The notes under the pieces are model-generated. The model was given only the letters and a program-made list of their open reading frames with translations. It ran no database searches and was not told the DNA's origin. Made by a program: the position numbers and the translations under genes. From Adenanthera pavonina (lineage: Eukaryota > Streptophyta > Magnoliopsida > Fabales > Fabaceae): DNA of 64,000 bases. Below are positions 26,846-38,942 of this stretch, piece after piece (position 1 is the first letter of the stretch; each line of letters begins with the position of its first letter). Location of the stretch: assembly GCA_026686845.1 (NCBI GenBank), contig JAIVEN010000019.1:33050501-33114500 (forward strand), given 5' to 3'.

Positions 26846-27226
26846 TGTTGGACTTATCTAAGATTTGCTTTTAGTGGGTCAATTGCTTTTTTCAAAAACT
26901 CATTAGCTTTGTGGATATTTATGGGGAAATAAACAAATAATTTAAGCATATACTCTTTTATTGATATGATTTAATAGTAAATCAAATCTTACTCATAAAT
27001 GTGGAGATTGTAAGAGATACATTTCTCCACGTATAAATAGAGAAGTTCACTCCTTAAAAAATACACAACTTTTTGAACTCTCTTCTTTTTTCTCTATGTG
27101 AGGTGTTATTCTGTGTGAATAAAGACTAGGTTCTAATTTGATGATCTAGTATACACCATCTGCATGTTTTATTGTTCATCTATGGATACTCGAAGGTATA
27201 TGCCTTATACTCTCTATTTATCAACA
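26846..27226 (+). mobile_element. Solo LTR (Copia-like)
   Basis: A 381-bp segment that begins TGTTGGAC and ends TATCAACA, so the termini are TG...CA with a 5-bp inverted repeat TGTTG/CAACA. It is flanked on each side by the 5-bp direct repeat ATGAA (26841-26845 and 27227-27231), a perfect target-site duplication. A promoter-like GTATAAATAGAG lies at 27031-27042, and a CT-rich leader-like segment follows. No internal retrotransposon sequence is present, so this is a solo LTR left by recombination between two LTRs. The TGTTGGA start suggests Ty1/Copia. Confidence 0.85.
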
Positions 27227-28407
27227 ATGAAAATTGAAAACTTAATACAATAAGACTTGTTAAAAGTTGAAAAGATTTATGTTATGGAATAAGGCTTGTT
27301 GTTGCTTCACTATGTCACCGCCACCCCAGAAGTGTCTCTATTAATTTGAGCTTCTACTTTTGGCTTTTACTAGCTATAGTGCTTTTGAGGTGGCAAATGC
27401 CATTCCAAAATGCTCCAAAAAGTAAAAGGATCAAACAATTATGATTCTACTAAACACGAACAATTCCATCACCAGATGAACGGAAAGTCGCTTCCATTCA
27501 TTTTGACGGAATATCTATCACTTGTCAAGTAATTAAGGGAGATTCTGCATGCCAAAATTGAATCACTCCAATTTATGAATTTTGGTTCCGATTTCACTTG
27601 AATAGCCATGATTCCTATATATATGTGTGTGTACCAAAGATAGATAGCACAATTCACTTGGTTGGTTGCAACCATTATTATAATTTTGAATGAATTTTAG
27701 TGTTGGGTTTGGATTACGCAGGGTGATGAAGGGTGAATGAGAAAGAAAGGGATGTAATGTGGATACATACCATGTCTGGAAACGGCATACATCCGCAAAT
27801 ACATACAAACACGCAATCAAAATGAAGCCCTATATATATATATATATTTTGACCATTCTTCCCTGGGCCCAGTGCCTCTCTCTTTCTGCAAATGTTTATG
27901 CACATGTAGTTTTAGATCTAACCCATCAAAATCAATAGGAATTTTACTTCAATCTCTATTTTTCTCATCATTTTCTTCTTTTAATTATTGAAAAAAAAAT
28001 TTCCACATGTTACTTTTTAAGTTTTCTATTTGTTCTCTTTCTCCGACTGTGGGTCTTTCTTGAATCTCTACCAACAAAGAAAGCAGCCAGCGTGGTTCAG
28101 ATTCAGAAAGTGGAGAGAACAAAATGAAGCTTTTTTCCCCTCTCGGTTGAAAAAAAACCAAGCGCTTCTATGGATGGTAAAAATCAATTATATTGATCTG
28201 TAAATCATTTTATCGACACGCCAATCAAGTATTTTTAAACTAATGTCATCGATTTAGATTTTTTTTATAGCATCATCAATTTAGATTTTAAAAGACTTAA
28301 ATGACACAATTTTTTTGTCATAAAACTAATAAAATTAAAATAATTTTAAAATTTAAAGTTTTTCGATGCAGATATTTTGTAATTTGTAAACTTGTAATAT
28401 TCCTTTA

Positions 28408-28642
28408 GGGCTTGTTTGGTTTAATTGAGTAAATTAGAAGAATTTTTAATGAAGGGAATTGAAGAGATTTTAAAATTTTTTTATCTTATAGGATTAAAAG
28501 AGAGAAGATTAAAAGGATTTTAATAAAATTTTATTTAATTCATTAAGGAATGGGAGGAAATTGAGTTTAAGAACTCCAATTTTAGAGGGGGATAAAAGGG
28601 TGTGGGAAACCCCCTCCAATTTGTTGAGCCAAACAAGGGTCC
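28408..28642. mobile_element. MITE-like element with GGGCTTGTTTGG termini
   Basis: The left end reads GGGCTTGTTTGGTTTAA. The right end is its near inverted complement TTGAGCCAAACAAGGGT, about 235 bp apart. The interior is AT-rich with GAAGGGAATTGAAGAG-like text. Such termini are widespread in plant non-autonomous DNA transposons. A target duplication could not be assigned with certainty, so the superfamily is left open. Confidence 0.5.
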
Positions 28643-29199
28643 CTCCCTCCCTTTAAATACCACCAAAAACTCATAATCAAATGTAGTCCTAGAAATCATC
28701 AAATTCTAGAGTTCTCTTCTAGATGTTGTATAATTTTTTTTTTGGGTTCCATTTCACTAGTCTTACATTAAAAATACATATAAATATCGTATCATATATA
28801 TGAAATTATGAATTACATTTTATAGCTCTGTTGCTTTAAAAGTGACATTTTAATTTTAATTCATTTGTTTGTAAATAAATTAATTTTATGCTTAATACAT
28901 GTTTCTATAAAAAAATAAAATTATTTAATTGATTTTTTTATATTGAGAATATAAATTTATAGTATGTGGTAAAAAAAGAATATAAATTTATAATATGGAA
29001 CATTTTTATATTAATTATTAATTAGTTGGCTTTATTTTTATGTTATGAAAAAGGTTTGATATTGTACAAAAATTCAACTTATTTATAACAAATAAATTTT
29101 GAAATGTATAAAGTGCGCGTGTGTGTGAATATATGAAAATTACAAATATAAATAGCATATATATATATATTTATAGTCAACGTCCATCATTATATAATA

Positions 29200-29445
29200 C
29201 TCCCTCCGGTCCTATATACAAGAGCTTTTGGCTTGATCATAAATATAAGATCCTTTACAATATACGAGGTGGTATTTATTATATATTTCTAAAAATGCCC
29301 CTATTTAATGTATTCAAAGAGAAAAAGAGAGAGAATAAATAAGGGTAGTTTTGAAAAAATGTTAAAATTTTCAGAGAAATCGAAGTAGTTAATTAGTTTT
29401 AACTTCCTTTCTTAATTCACGTGATTCGATTAAAGTATAAAACAT
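29200..29445. mobile_element. Stowaway-like MITE, right end lost
   Basis: The left end CTCCCTCCGGTCCTATATA is intact, with TA before it. The interior matches, in inverse orientation, the elements at 40578-40845 and 43439-43702 (for example ATATACGAGGTGGTATTTATT and TAGTTAATTAGTTTTAACTT, each as separate words). The expected GGACC...GGGAG right terminus is missing and similarity fades after about 29430, so the copy is truncated. Confidence 0.65.
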
Positions 29446-31340
29446 ATTAGAAGTCATAATCTTAACGATACGGCTTCATCCTCAAAATTATTTAGGCTTA
29501 TTGCTCTATTTTTTATTTATTCAATCATCTTAACACTTTTCTACAAAATTTAAATTTAAAGAAATAAATACTGTCTTCCCAAAAAATTTAATCTATTCTT
29601 ATATTACTATATTTCTTAATTTTTATTTTATAATATCTCCAGTGTATCACATGAGAAAAAAAATTCTAATTTTAGTCGGATGATAATAATTTAATAATTT
29701 GGAAAAAAATCAGTGGAACTAGCTTTCCAACAGTAATTAGACGATAAGTAACAATACCCGCCCACAACTCCATGGTCCCACCCACCCATGGCATTTGGAA
29801 ATTCCCACGTGGGTTTCTCATTGGTCTCATCTTTCAGAAGTTCTTACATACTCTAATTTTAGTACACAATTGTATATTAATTAAATTAATAGAAATAACT
29901 ATTTAAATAGATATCTTAATTAATACTAAACTTAGTTAATCAACAAGATTATAATATAATTAGTAGATAGTTGATTCATTAAACATGAAGTTAAGGGATC
30001 AAACATTCTTTATGTAACAAAAAAATAACTTAAATATAATAATTTAATTTAAAAAATTATATTTTAAGACCAAAATAATAAATTTATTATAAAATAGAAT
30101 CTATTACTATTCATTTTTCCAATTTTATCACTCAATATTTTAGATTTTAGCACTTTTTATCAATTAAATTTTTTTTTTATAATTAATTCACTATATCAGT
30201 CCCTAACAATATTTCTCTCTACAAAGAATGATTCACTTCAAATTTTATTGTATTTATATGTGTATCAATGTAAGGATACACATAATGCTTTGAAAAAAAG
30301 AGAGAAGAAAAGAAATTCCCTTCCACCCTCCACTTGGCTACCACCATCGAACATGGTTCAAGAGTGCAAAATTAAGTTTTCCGTTACCCTGTGTGCCATG
30401 GTGGAGTCCAGTTATATATACATGCCTTTATTATTTGATAACTTGTAAGTCTATCTTAATTAATCACAACTATCTATAATCACGTCCATATATCAATTAA
30501 TGAGATAGATTATGTAAGCCTATCTCATTAGCCGTGTGTACAAAAATTTAATCTGGACTATATTCGTTTTATATAATTATTCATTCATGACTTGTTCATG
30601 ATTTTTTTTTATTCAATGATTTTCTTTAATGACTTTAAATTTAAGCACACTTTTGGTCTTCCTACTTAATATGTTTGGATTTTTTATTAGTTGCAAAACA
30701 AATATTATATATAACTTAATTAAACAATCATTTTTTACAAAAAGAATTAGCATAACTTGGTTTTCTCACATGTGTTTTCCCTCAAAAATAAGTTAATAAA
30801 ATACAAGGAAATTAACTAAAAGGAGTCAAGTAAATTGAACAGAATATATAAGTAAATTTGTCTTTGAATAATTGGAATTCCATATTAATTATAAAGTTTT
30901 TAGATAAAATTATAATAAATATATAATAATTTTTTGCCACATTTTAATAATAAAATAATAAATTTATAATTTTAGTTAAATTATATATTTATCATATTAT
31001 TATTAAAAATGATATTTATTATGCTTTAATTAAAGAAACATGAATAATTGTATCTATATGTTTTTTATGACACCTTAACCGTAATACGAAATGTAAATAA
31101 ATTTGAACATCGTGAATATAAAAATTTAAAGGAAACTATAATGCACACCCAAACATTGCAGGGATGCCCATTTTTTTTAACTAATATTTAAAATTATTTT
31201 GATAACATGATATAAAAAATAATGGGAAAATTGAATTTGTTAGAAGGACAAAGATACTAAGAAAATGGGAAAATTTGTGAAAAAATTATAAATAACAATA
31301 TATTTAGAATAGTAAAAATTAATCTTTATTTTTAATATAC

Positions 31341-31382
<42 letters not shown>
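31341..31382. repeat. Compound (GT)n(GA)n microsatellite
   Basis: About eight GT units pass directly into about thirteen GA units. Isolated in AT-rich spacer with no gene nearby. Confidence 0.9.
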
Positions 31383-31992
31383 TAGGGAGAAAATTTTGAA
31401 TGAAGTTATTATTTAATAAGAGAATTGTTAAAGGAAATAAAGGAGTTAAAAAAATTAGATATAAGAGAGAATAATTGGAATAATAAGGTAAAGATTAAAA
31501 AAATACTATAATAAAAGAAGATACTGTATATATGAAAATCGGAGAAGATACGGTATATGTGTTTACTTTGATCACTGTATATATAATTATATGATTTACC
31601 AATATATAAAGTTTCCTGGAAGGTAAATTATTATATAGCGGTTATTAAATAAAAAATATAATTGGTTAATTGTAATGAAAAGATAATGTGATTGATTGAC
31701 TATGATAGAAAGATATGTGTGTGAAAAAGATCCTAGTTGTTTTAGTATGAAGATGGTTTGTTGGAAGAAAAAAAAAAAAAGGAAGATGGTGAATATTGTC
31801 TTATTGAAGAAGAAAAAAGAGAGAATGAAATATCAATGAGGAACATTAACATAGATACCGGAGCAAGGGCATAAAGGCGTTGTAATGAATGGGAAGGCAG
31901 TTTCAATGGTTGCGGCTGTCAGTGCTTCAGTCTCCGAAGCCTAATTCCCCCACCCCTCCTTACTTCTCCCTCCAAATTCATAAAAATTATTA

Positions 31993-32248
31993 TTTTCAAT
32001 CTTATATATTAAATCTTTTATCCGAATAATAAAATCATTTATAATATATGAGATAGTATTTATTAAATATTTTTAAAAAAATACTCTTATTTAATGTATC
32101 AAAAAAAAAAGAAAGAGAGATTAAATAATAATAGTTCTAAAAAAATGTTAAAATTTTTAAAAAAATTAAGATAGTTAATTAGTTTTAATTTTAATTCTTA
32201 ATCCACGTGATTCAGTTGAAAGAGTATTATATTAATGATCAGATGGAG
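31993..32248. mobile_element. Degenerate Stowaway-like MITE
   Basis: Shares the interior of the main MITE family (TTTATTAAATATTTTT, AGATAGTTAATTAGTTTTAA, CCACGTGATTCAGTTGAA) and ends with GATCAGATGGAG followed by TA. The left terminus is eroded, so the start is approximate. Confidence 0.5.
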
Positions 32249-32249
32249 T

Positions 32250-33651
32250 ATCTTTTTTAAAATTTTTCAACAAATCAAATAATTTAGGGTATTATAAATT
32301 TTAATAATATTTTATCAAAATATTCTTATTTTAAATATTCTCTTAAATAATATATTTAATATTAATAAAAATAAAATAATAAAATAAATAATTAATATTT
32401 TAATAAAATTTTAAAATAATAGATATTATGAAAATTTTTAAAAATCCTAGATACTTTTTATGAATTAAAGTATTTTAGTGTAATTTCCTCACATAAAAAA
32501 TAACAACATTTAAATTTCAACCCTACCACGTGGCACCCTCTTAACACTTCACTCTCCAGGACCACTTCCAGTCCCTTCTCTCATAGGCACGCGGCCTACA
32601 TCAAGATTCCCCCGCCGCCATACCCTCCTTCTCTCTCCCCCTAAACTATTCCATCACGTTTTGCTTCTATTCTATTTCTACCATCTTGTTTCGCTTGGCA
32701 CGTGCACCTCCACCACCCTCCCTCAAATTACCTAATCACCCCTTTTGGCATCAATCGTGTACAAGTATCCCATTTTGGTCCTTCCCACTCTCCTTTTCTT
32801 TCTACGACTACTACTACTGGTTTCATCTACGAGTATCAAACAGATTATGGATGAGATCAAAAGTCGGTAATTTTGGATTTCCAATAAATTTTTTGTCCGT
32901 ACGAAATCCAACAAAGCGTGAGAGAAATTAGGGCCCTCGGAATCTTACTCTGCTGACATACCTTTTCTTCATCATTAACCATTTAATTAATTCATTTAAT
33001 ATGAGGATTTTTCTTTTCGCTTTTGAAAATGTTGCCCTTAATGGCCAACTTGAACATTGGAGAAGCCCCCCAATGACACAGTACCACGTCTAAAAATATA
33101 TTATTTTTGCCCTTCCTTTGTTTATTTAAATAAACAATCTAGAAACACTTGGATCTCTTTTCCTATTTGGTTCATGTCCCGTGGACAAGGTTTTAAAAAG
33201 CGGGATTACTCGTATATAATATACAATATCACTATCAATTTTAATAGGAGCTTGGTGGAACCAATTATGCGCATCCTTCAATTATTTTTTTCAAAAATTA
33301 TATACGATCATGCATATGCTCGTGGACTCATTCGATATCGATCTAAGGAATTAAAATGAGAATCAATCAAACTATATTTGAAAAAAAAAACATAGAACAA
33401 AGTTAGATAATTTCAATGAATGAAATCTCAAATTACAAATATGTCCCCACCCCCTCTAAACAAGGAAAATTAAAGCCAAGCACAAACTGAAAATTAATCC
33501 ACAGTTGCTATCAACCTATATATTTGCGACAAAACTAAACTATATATATATCTATCCTACATATAATTTTATTCCATTTCATGTTTTTACTTTACCTCCC
33601 CAGGCCCAAATAATCTGTGGTGTATACATTCTATGCTTCAATTCACAGATT
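32250..33651. other. Spacer downstream of the MYB gene
   Basis: No recognised gene. A GC-richer patch at 32515-32940 contains several short frames on both strands, none with family resemblance. The MYB 3' untranslated region probably occupies the last few hundred bases before 33651. Confidence 0.45.
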
Positions 33652-35352
33652 TTACATGCTGTCAATATTGAGCTGCTGCTGTAAAAACAACATATTTTCA
33701 ACATTCCACAAATTGTCGAACGTGTCCCCGCCGTGAATCCATGAGTTGCCTGCCTCCGTCACTTGGGAATAATCCAATCCTTGAGGGAATAATCCAGATG
33801 GGCTGGTGATGCAATCCGAGTAGCTAATCTGAGAGGGTTGGTAGTAATCCTGATTAGGGACAGCACCGTAATAATCAGTCAATTCCGACACCGGCGAGAC
33901 CTGTGTCCCAAACGAGTCCGATGAGGCACCTGTGCTGCTGTTTTCCGGCGTGTAGCTCTGTGTGACCAGTGAGCCTCCAAAGTCATTGTTATTCATGATT
34001 GCTGGTGTCAGCAGCATGTTCCCATTCTCAACTTCCATGTTATTATTAAGGTTGTTGCTGTTGCTATAGTGATTGTATGCCGTATTTGTGGTGACGGTCG
34101 TGATGGTAGATAACGTCTGAGAACTTGCCGTCGTGGTGGCGGCTGTAGCCGCAGCAGCAGCGGCTTGAATGCGCTCTACCAGCCTGGGCATCCAAAGGTA
34201 GCGCATGGTGTCCTTGAATTGCTTACTATTCACGTCACATTTGAGTTGTTTGGCATGCTTTTGGACCCGGGTTCTCCAGTAATTCTTGATCTCATTGTCG
34301 GTTCTTCCCGGCAAATACTGGGCAATCTTGGACCACCTAATCAAATCAATAAATGATTTCCAGTAATTGATTATTGAATTATTTTCTATGATAGTTGATT
34401 TAGGGAAAAGCAAAGAGTATAATAAAAGAGAGATATGAATTTGGTGCTGTTGAATATTGCATGCAGATGTATATATGTATATATTTGGGTTGATAAATAC
34501 CTGTTTCCCCAGCGAGAATGAAGTTCGAGAATTAGAAGCTGTTCTTCAAGAGTGATATTTCCACGTCGAACATCAGGACGGAGATAGTTGAGCCACCTCA
34601 ATCTGCAGCTCTTACCAGTACGTTTGAGGCCTGTACCAAAAGTAGATTGCTTAGATTGGTAAAGTTCTACGAGAGAATGAATACTGAGAAAAAGAAAGAG
34701 CATTATTGGCTCTATACTCAACAGCTAGGACTGTCTTTTTCTCACGCACATATATGGTTTGAATTGTGGTATGCATCGTAACTATTCATTTCCTTTTTAA
34801 TAGTGGGCTGCGTCCAAGCAATTATCATCTATCATTAACTTATGCCATCCTCATCCACAAAATTATATAAATTTTGCAGCACCACACACAGTGTATATAT
34901 CTTTTAATCCCTCGGAACATGACTCACTACAATATCACCAAAAACTTTGGCTTTTAGAACTTGATTTGATCCCTACATGGTTCTGCATATATCCAAAAAA
35001 AAAATTGATTGGCTATTTGGCTGTGAGGAAATTAAATGAACGCAAGTGGAGATTGAACGCCACAGTTTATTAGAGAGTTTGAATTAAATGGAAAGCAGAA
35101 AAGCCAAAGAAATTTAGAGGTTTAGGGACAGGGTTATGATTAAGACTGTTGAAAAACACATGAAGAAAATATAGATGTTAATTTACCGGCGGAGCGAGCA
35201 AGGGAATTCCAGCGACCTTCGCCGTGAGTGGTAATGTAATTGATGAGGGTGAGGTCCTCGTCGACGGTCCAAGGGCCTCGTCGGAGGTCAAGGTCGTCGA
35301 CGACATCGCTTTGGAGAGTGGGGGAGTTATTTCCTCTTCCTTTTACATCCAT
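33652..35352 (-). CDS. MYB108: R2R3-MYB transcription factor, subgroup 20 (MYB108-like), 3 exons
   Basis: Exons 35352-35187, 34630-34501 and 34336-33652 join in frame to 326 residues, with introns at the two positions typical of R2R3-MYB genes (phases 1 and 2). R2 spans about residues 24-75, starting RRGPWTVDED, and R3 about 77-127, with RRGNITLEEQLLILELHSRW and the helix GRTDNEIKNYWRTRVQKH. Downstream, WMPRL at residues 147-151 is the signature of subgroup 20 (MYB2, MYB62, MYB78, MYB108, MYB112, MYB116). The context KQLKCDVNSKQFKDTM before it and TPENSS plus LWNVENMLFLQQQ later point to the MYB108/MYB78 branch. An alanine run follows WMPRL. Family members are nuclear DNA-binding activators linked to jasmonate, wounding, pathogen response and stamen maturation. 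The function of this copy is inferred from the family. The bHLH-interaction signature of R3 is absent. ATG 35352 is the first in frame after the leader. Confidence 0.95.
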
Positions 35353-35552
35353 TACTGGAAGGATCAAAGATCCCAGAAACACGCAAGGGGCTTTTATTTC
35401 CAAGTTGGAATTTGAAATAGGTAGACAATTGAGAGAAAATAGCTGTTGTGCTTTTGCTTTTAGTCTTGAGTGAGAGAGAGGGAGACAGAAGGGGGGGATA
35501 TGAGAGAAGAGAGAGGTTTGGATGTATCACCGATGAGGATAGGGAAGGGAGG

Positions 35553-35563
35553 GGTTTTTATAG
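35553..35563 (-). promoter_or_regulatory. TATA box of the MYB gene
   Basis: On the minus strand the sequence reads TCTCTATAAAAACCCC, a good plant TATA element about 205 bp upstream of the MYB start codon. It is followed by a CT-rich stretch (35460-35530) typical of plant 5' leaders. This predicts a leader of about 170-180 nt. Confidence 0.6.
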
Positions 35564-36844
35564 AGATACAACAGGATAGTGAGGGAGGGAAATTAACGAT
35601 TTAATTACGACTTTAATAATACAAGTGCGGAGAAGGATAATAAAAATATATTTAAATAAATATAGTTTGTAAGTAAAAGAGGCTACGAAGTTTGACGCTT
35701 TTGACAGTTTGACTTTCCAGCCTTTATTGTGTGCGCGTGCCTCCCAACCCAACCGAGTTCCTCGGTTATCGTTTCTTAGTGTTGACTGTTGAGGTTGAGA
35801 CTTGAGGGTCTCTCACAGGATATATAATATAAGATAATGTGACGATTAAAAAAATTTTATTATATTATTAAATTTTAAAAAAATTAAAATTTTTAATTTT
35901 ATTCCTGCTAATTGCGCCATTTTCATTAAATAGATGTTTAGTACAAGTTATAATATTAATAATATAATAAATAAAAAATAAAAATAATAAATTACTATAT
36001 GTTAAATTATATTATAGAATAAAAAAAATTTCTTATGTTGTCTTATAATAATATAGGACCAAAAGGAGTATATCTTTTTTTAAGTAAAATATTCTCAATA
36101 TCTCAAAACAATTGATGATGTAGATTTGTACATATCAATTAAGAAAATTAATAAATAACTTAGTTATTAACAATATTTGAATATATTTTACTGTAATATC
36201 CTTATATATAAATACATAAACCACTTACTAATAATGTCATTATATATTAAGGATAAACCTACTAAAAAATAAATAATTAATATTATTTTAAAAATTATAA
36301 AGCGATAATTGTTGAAATAAGAAAAAATACCTTAAACTTCAATTATTTTAAAAGAGATGAAGTACATATTTAGAATGATACCCCCATTAACTTTGACTAT
36401 TTTATTTTACAAAAGCACTCATATATGGTATTATTAACTAATTTAAATTCGTGTCACATCAACTTTAAATTTGATGAAAGTATCAATATGATTTTTTTTA
36501 TTCACTTGACTCAAATTTGATATCATACATAAGTGGTATTAAATTTCTCCCTATTGAATCAAACATTATTGTGTTGATTAGCAATATATATTATGCCAAA
36601 AAAAAAAGCTATATATATATATATTATCAAGCTACCAACCATTGGGTTCCGGGAACAATACTTTTCTTCGTGAACACTACTTGCTGCTGAATTTTTCTTT
36701 TTGGCAAATTTTGATTAACTTTATGCAAAGGAATATTATGAAAGTGAATTTTAAAATGTATTTAACGTGTTTGGGCAATTATTAACAACTACTTATTTAA
36801 TTATACTTTTATATATATTTTAAAAGTCCAATACAATACTATTA

Positions 36845-37070
36845 CTCCCTCAGTTGCTTTTTAACTGATGTTTAGGATTTTTGCATATGGATTAATAAAT
36901 ATATAAATAAAAAATAATTAATGGTGCATTTGACTTTTAAAATGGCTATAAAGGTGTAAACATGCAATTGAAAAAATAATAATTAATATTACTCTAAAAT
37001 TTTAAAATGACGCTTTAAAAAGAACATTTTTTAATAGTGACACTAAAAAAGGATTGAATGGAAGAAGGAG
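36845..37070. mobile_element. Stowaway-like MITE
   Basis: Starts CTCCCTCAGTTGCTTTTTAA and ends GATTGAATGGAAGAAGGAG, flanked by TA on both sides (36843-36844 and 37071-37072). It is directly followed by a second similar element that shares the right-hand TA. Confidence 0.6.
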
Positions 37071-37072
37071 TA

Positions 37073-37198
37073 ATTCCTCTTTAATATTTATTCATTTCTT
37101 TAAGAATATATTAGAAAATCTAAAAAAATGATATGTTAATTATATTTTTTAATATGGTACTAAAACCTTAAAAAATAGATAAAAAGGTATGGATGGAG
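37073..37198. mobile_element. Short MITE abutting the previous one
   Basis: Begins with ATTCCTCTTTAATATTTATT, ends GGTATGGATGGAG, then TA. Its left TA is the right TA of the neighbouring element, so one inserted at the border of the other. Only about 126 bp. Confidence 0.4.
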
Positions 37199-37987
37199 TA
37201 TATTATTTACTATTGTATTAACAAGAAGTTTAAAATTGGAGTTGTTAATATAAATTAAAATCATTAAATTGAATCATTTAACTCATTAATCTTGCGGATT
37301 GAAATATGGAGTAACTTGCAAATTAGTCAATTTGAATGTTATTTTATTTTTTTTATGTTGGCCAAAAGTACTCAGTAATAAGAGCTGTAGTTCCTGAGCA
37401 GCCCGTGCGCAATACAGTATTCTTGTAATAAAAGTTGTTATATATATTTGCGCCATCACCATATATACCCCCTAACTAGGACGGCTGCAATATTAATTCG
37501 CAACTTCATATTATTGATTTTATTATTTTTCATTTAATTGAATCAGAATCTACAAAATTTGCTTGATATAAGAGATTCTAATTAAAATTAAATGGCATCA
37601 ATTTGATTAAGAATTTCACTGTCACAGTCCATAGGAATTGGACCACCCCCGATATAGCGTGGTCCTCAAGGGTTAAAGGCTATGATTTGGAATCATATAT
37701 ATATATATCATCTTCATATTATGTATAAAAATTATTAGCAAAATCAAAATAATGCTTTATTTTTACTCAAAAATTCGAAGGAAAACTAGCTAGCATTTTT
37801 GTGCTCTTGCATGTGCCAATGAAACGGCGCGATGTCATGAATTAAAACTTGAAAGCTGCTTGAAAATGAAGTTTTTAAGAAATAAGACCATATGATCCTC
37901 ATGGAATGTACCGACCTATATTATTTGCATTTAATGAAAGCTGCGGCTATACATATCTTATTCCCCATTGACTCGTAAACATCAGGG

Positions 37988-38010
37988 AATTATTATTATT
38001 ATTATTATTA

Positions 38011-38059
<49 letters not shown>
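37988..38059. repeat. (TTA)n microsatellite
   Basis: About 24 TTA units with a single interruption (GTT at about 38012). It is the longest trinucleotide tract in the window and lies in gene-free spacer. Confidence 0.95.
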
Positions 38060-38900
38060 CTCTAATAAGCTTTTCCTTGCATATCATTAGGAAACCTAAA
38101 AACCAAAAAGAAATTCCGATTCAATTACGACTAGATCATCCTAATCCTATTCAGCTAGCTTTTTTTTTTTAGCCATCTCTTGAGCTAGCTAGTTGTTTGA
38201 AAGATAGTAGGTGGTAAATATTAAAAGATAGTTAATAAATCGTAATATTCTCCGCTGATTGAATTGATAAAATACCTATTTATTTATTTTTGTTGATCTT
38301 AATTAAACAAATGATAGCATATAACTTTTCTAGCTAAATTCAATCGGTACGTTCCCTTTCCCATGTCCAGTTGATTATCTAATTTTCTTACCATAGATGA
38401 ATTAAATAATTGTGAGGATTAGGAGATCATATTGTACAAACTTAGCATTGCAGACCTAGCTTGGTAATTAATATATATCAAGTCCGACGCATCTCTTAAA
38501 TTATTACCACCACTGAGCTTCGATGGACCACACCTTATGATTATTTATTCTCCAATGAAATTCTATATTTGGTTGGGGGAAAAGGAGTGATATTATCTCT
38601 ATGATTTCCACGATGCTTTTTTCTAAAACAATGTCAATAATTTGAAAAAGCAATTTTTTTTTATTCCTTTCCGGATAAGATTGCAAAAGCCATAGTATAG
38701 TGCATACGGAGGCTAAAACTTGAATCAGCATGCTTATTAATTTATCGTTTCCTAGACTGATCAATAAAACAAAAATATATATTTATCTTTCTTCAGTAAT
38801 ATGCTGGTATGAATGCTAAAGTATATGTAAGACACTTCATGCATGACAATCACGTGGCATTCTTTTTTGGTGTCCACAGGAATTTTTATGTGAGCTGGTT

Positions 38901-38942
38901 GGTGTGTGTGTGTGTGTGTGTGTGTTGTTGGGGGGGGGGGGG
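38901..38942. repeat. (GT)12 followed by G13 homopolymer
   Basis: A GT tract followed after TTGTT by thirteen consecutive G. A G-run of this length is rare in this AT-rich sequence and is prone to sequencing and copy-number error. Confidence 0.9.

Larger units (their letters stand above)
27232..31990. other. Intergenic spacer
   Basis: No recognised gene. Very AT-rich, with AT tracts (27830-27850, 29158-29172), the two MITEs described at 28.4 and 29.2 kb, and a compound GT/GA microsatellite at about 31341-31382. Short frames here show no family resemblance. Confidence 0.5.

Noticed and set aside
32686..32931. 81-codon plus-strand frame in a GC-richer patch.
   Set aside because: Composition is shaped by CT-rich DNA, an overlapping minus-strand frame is equally open, and no motif is present.
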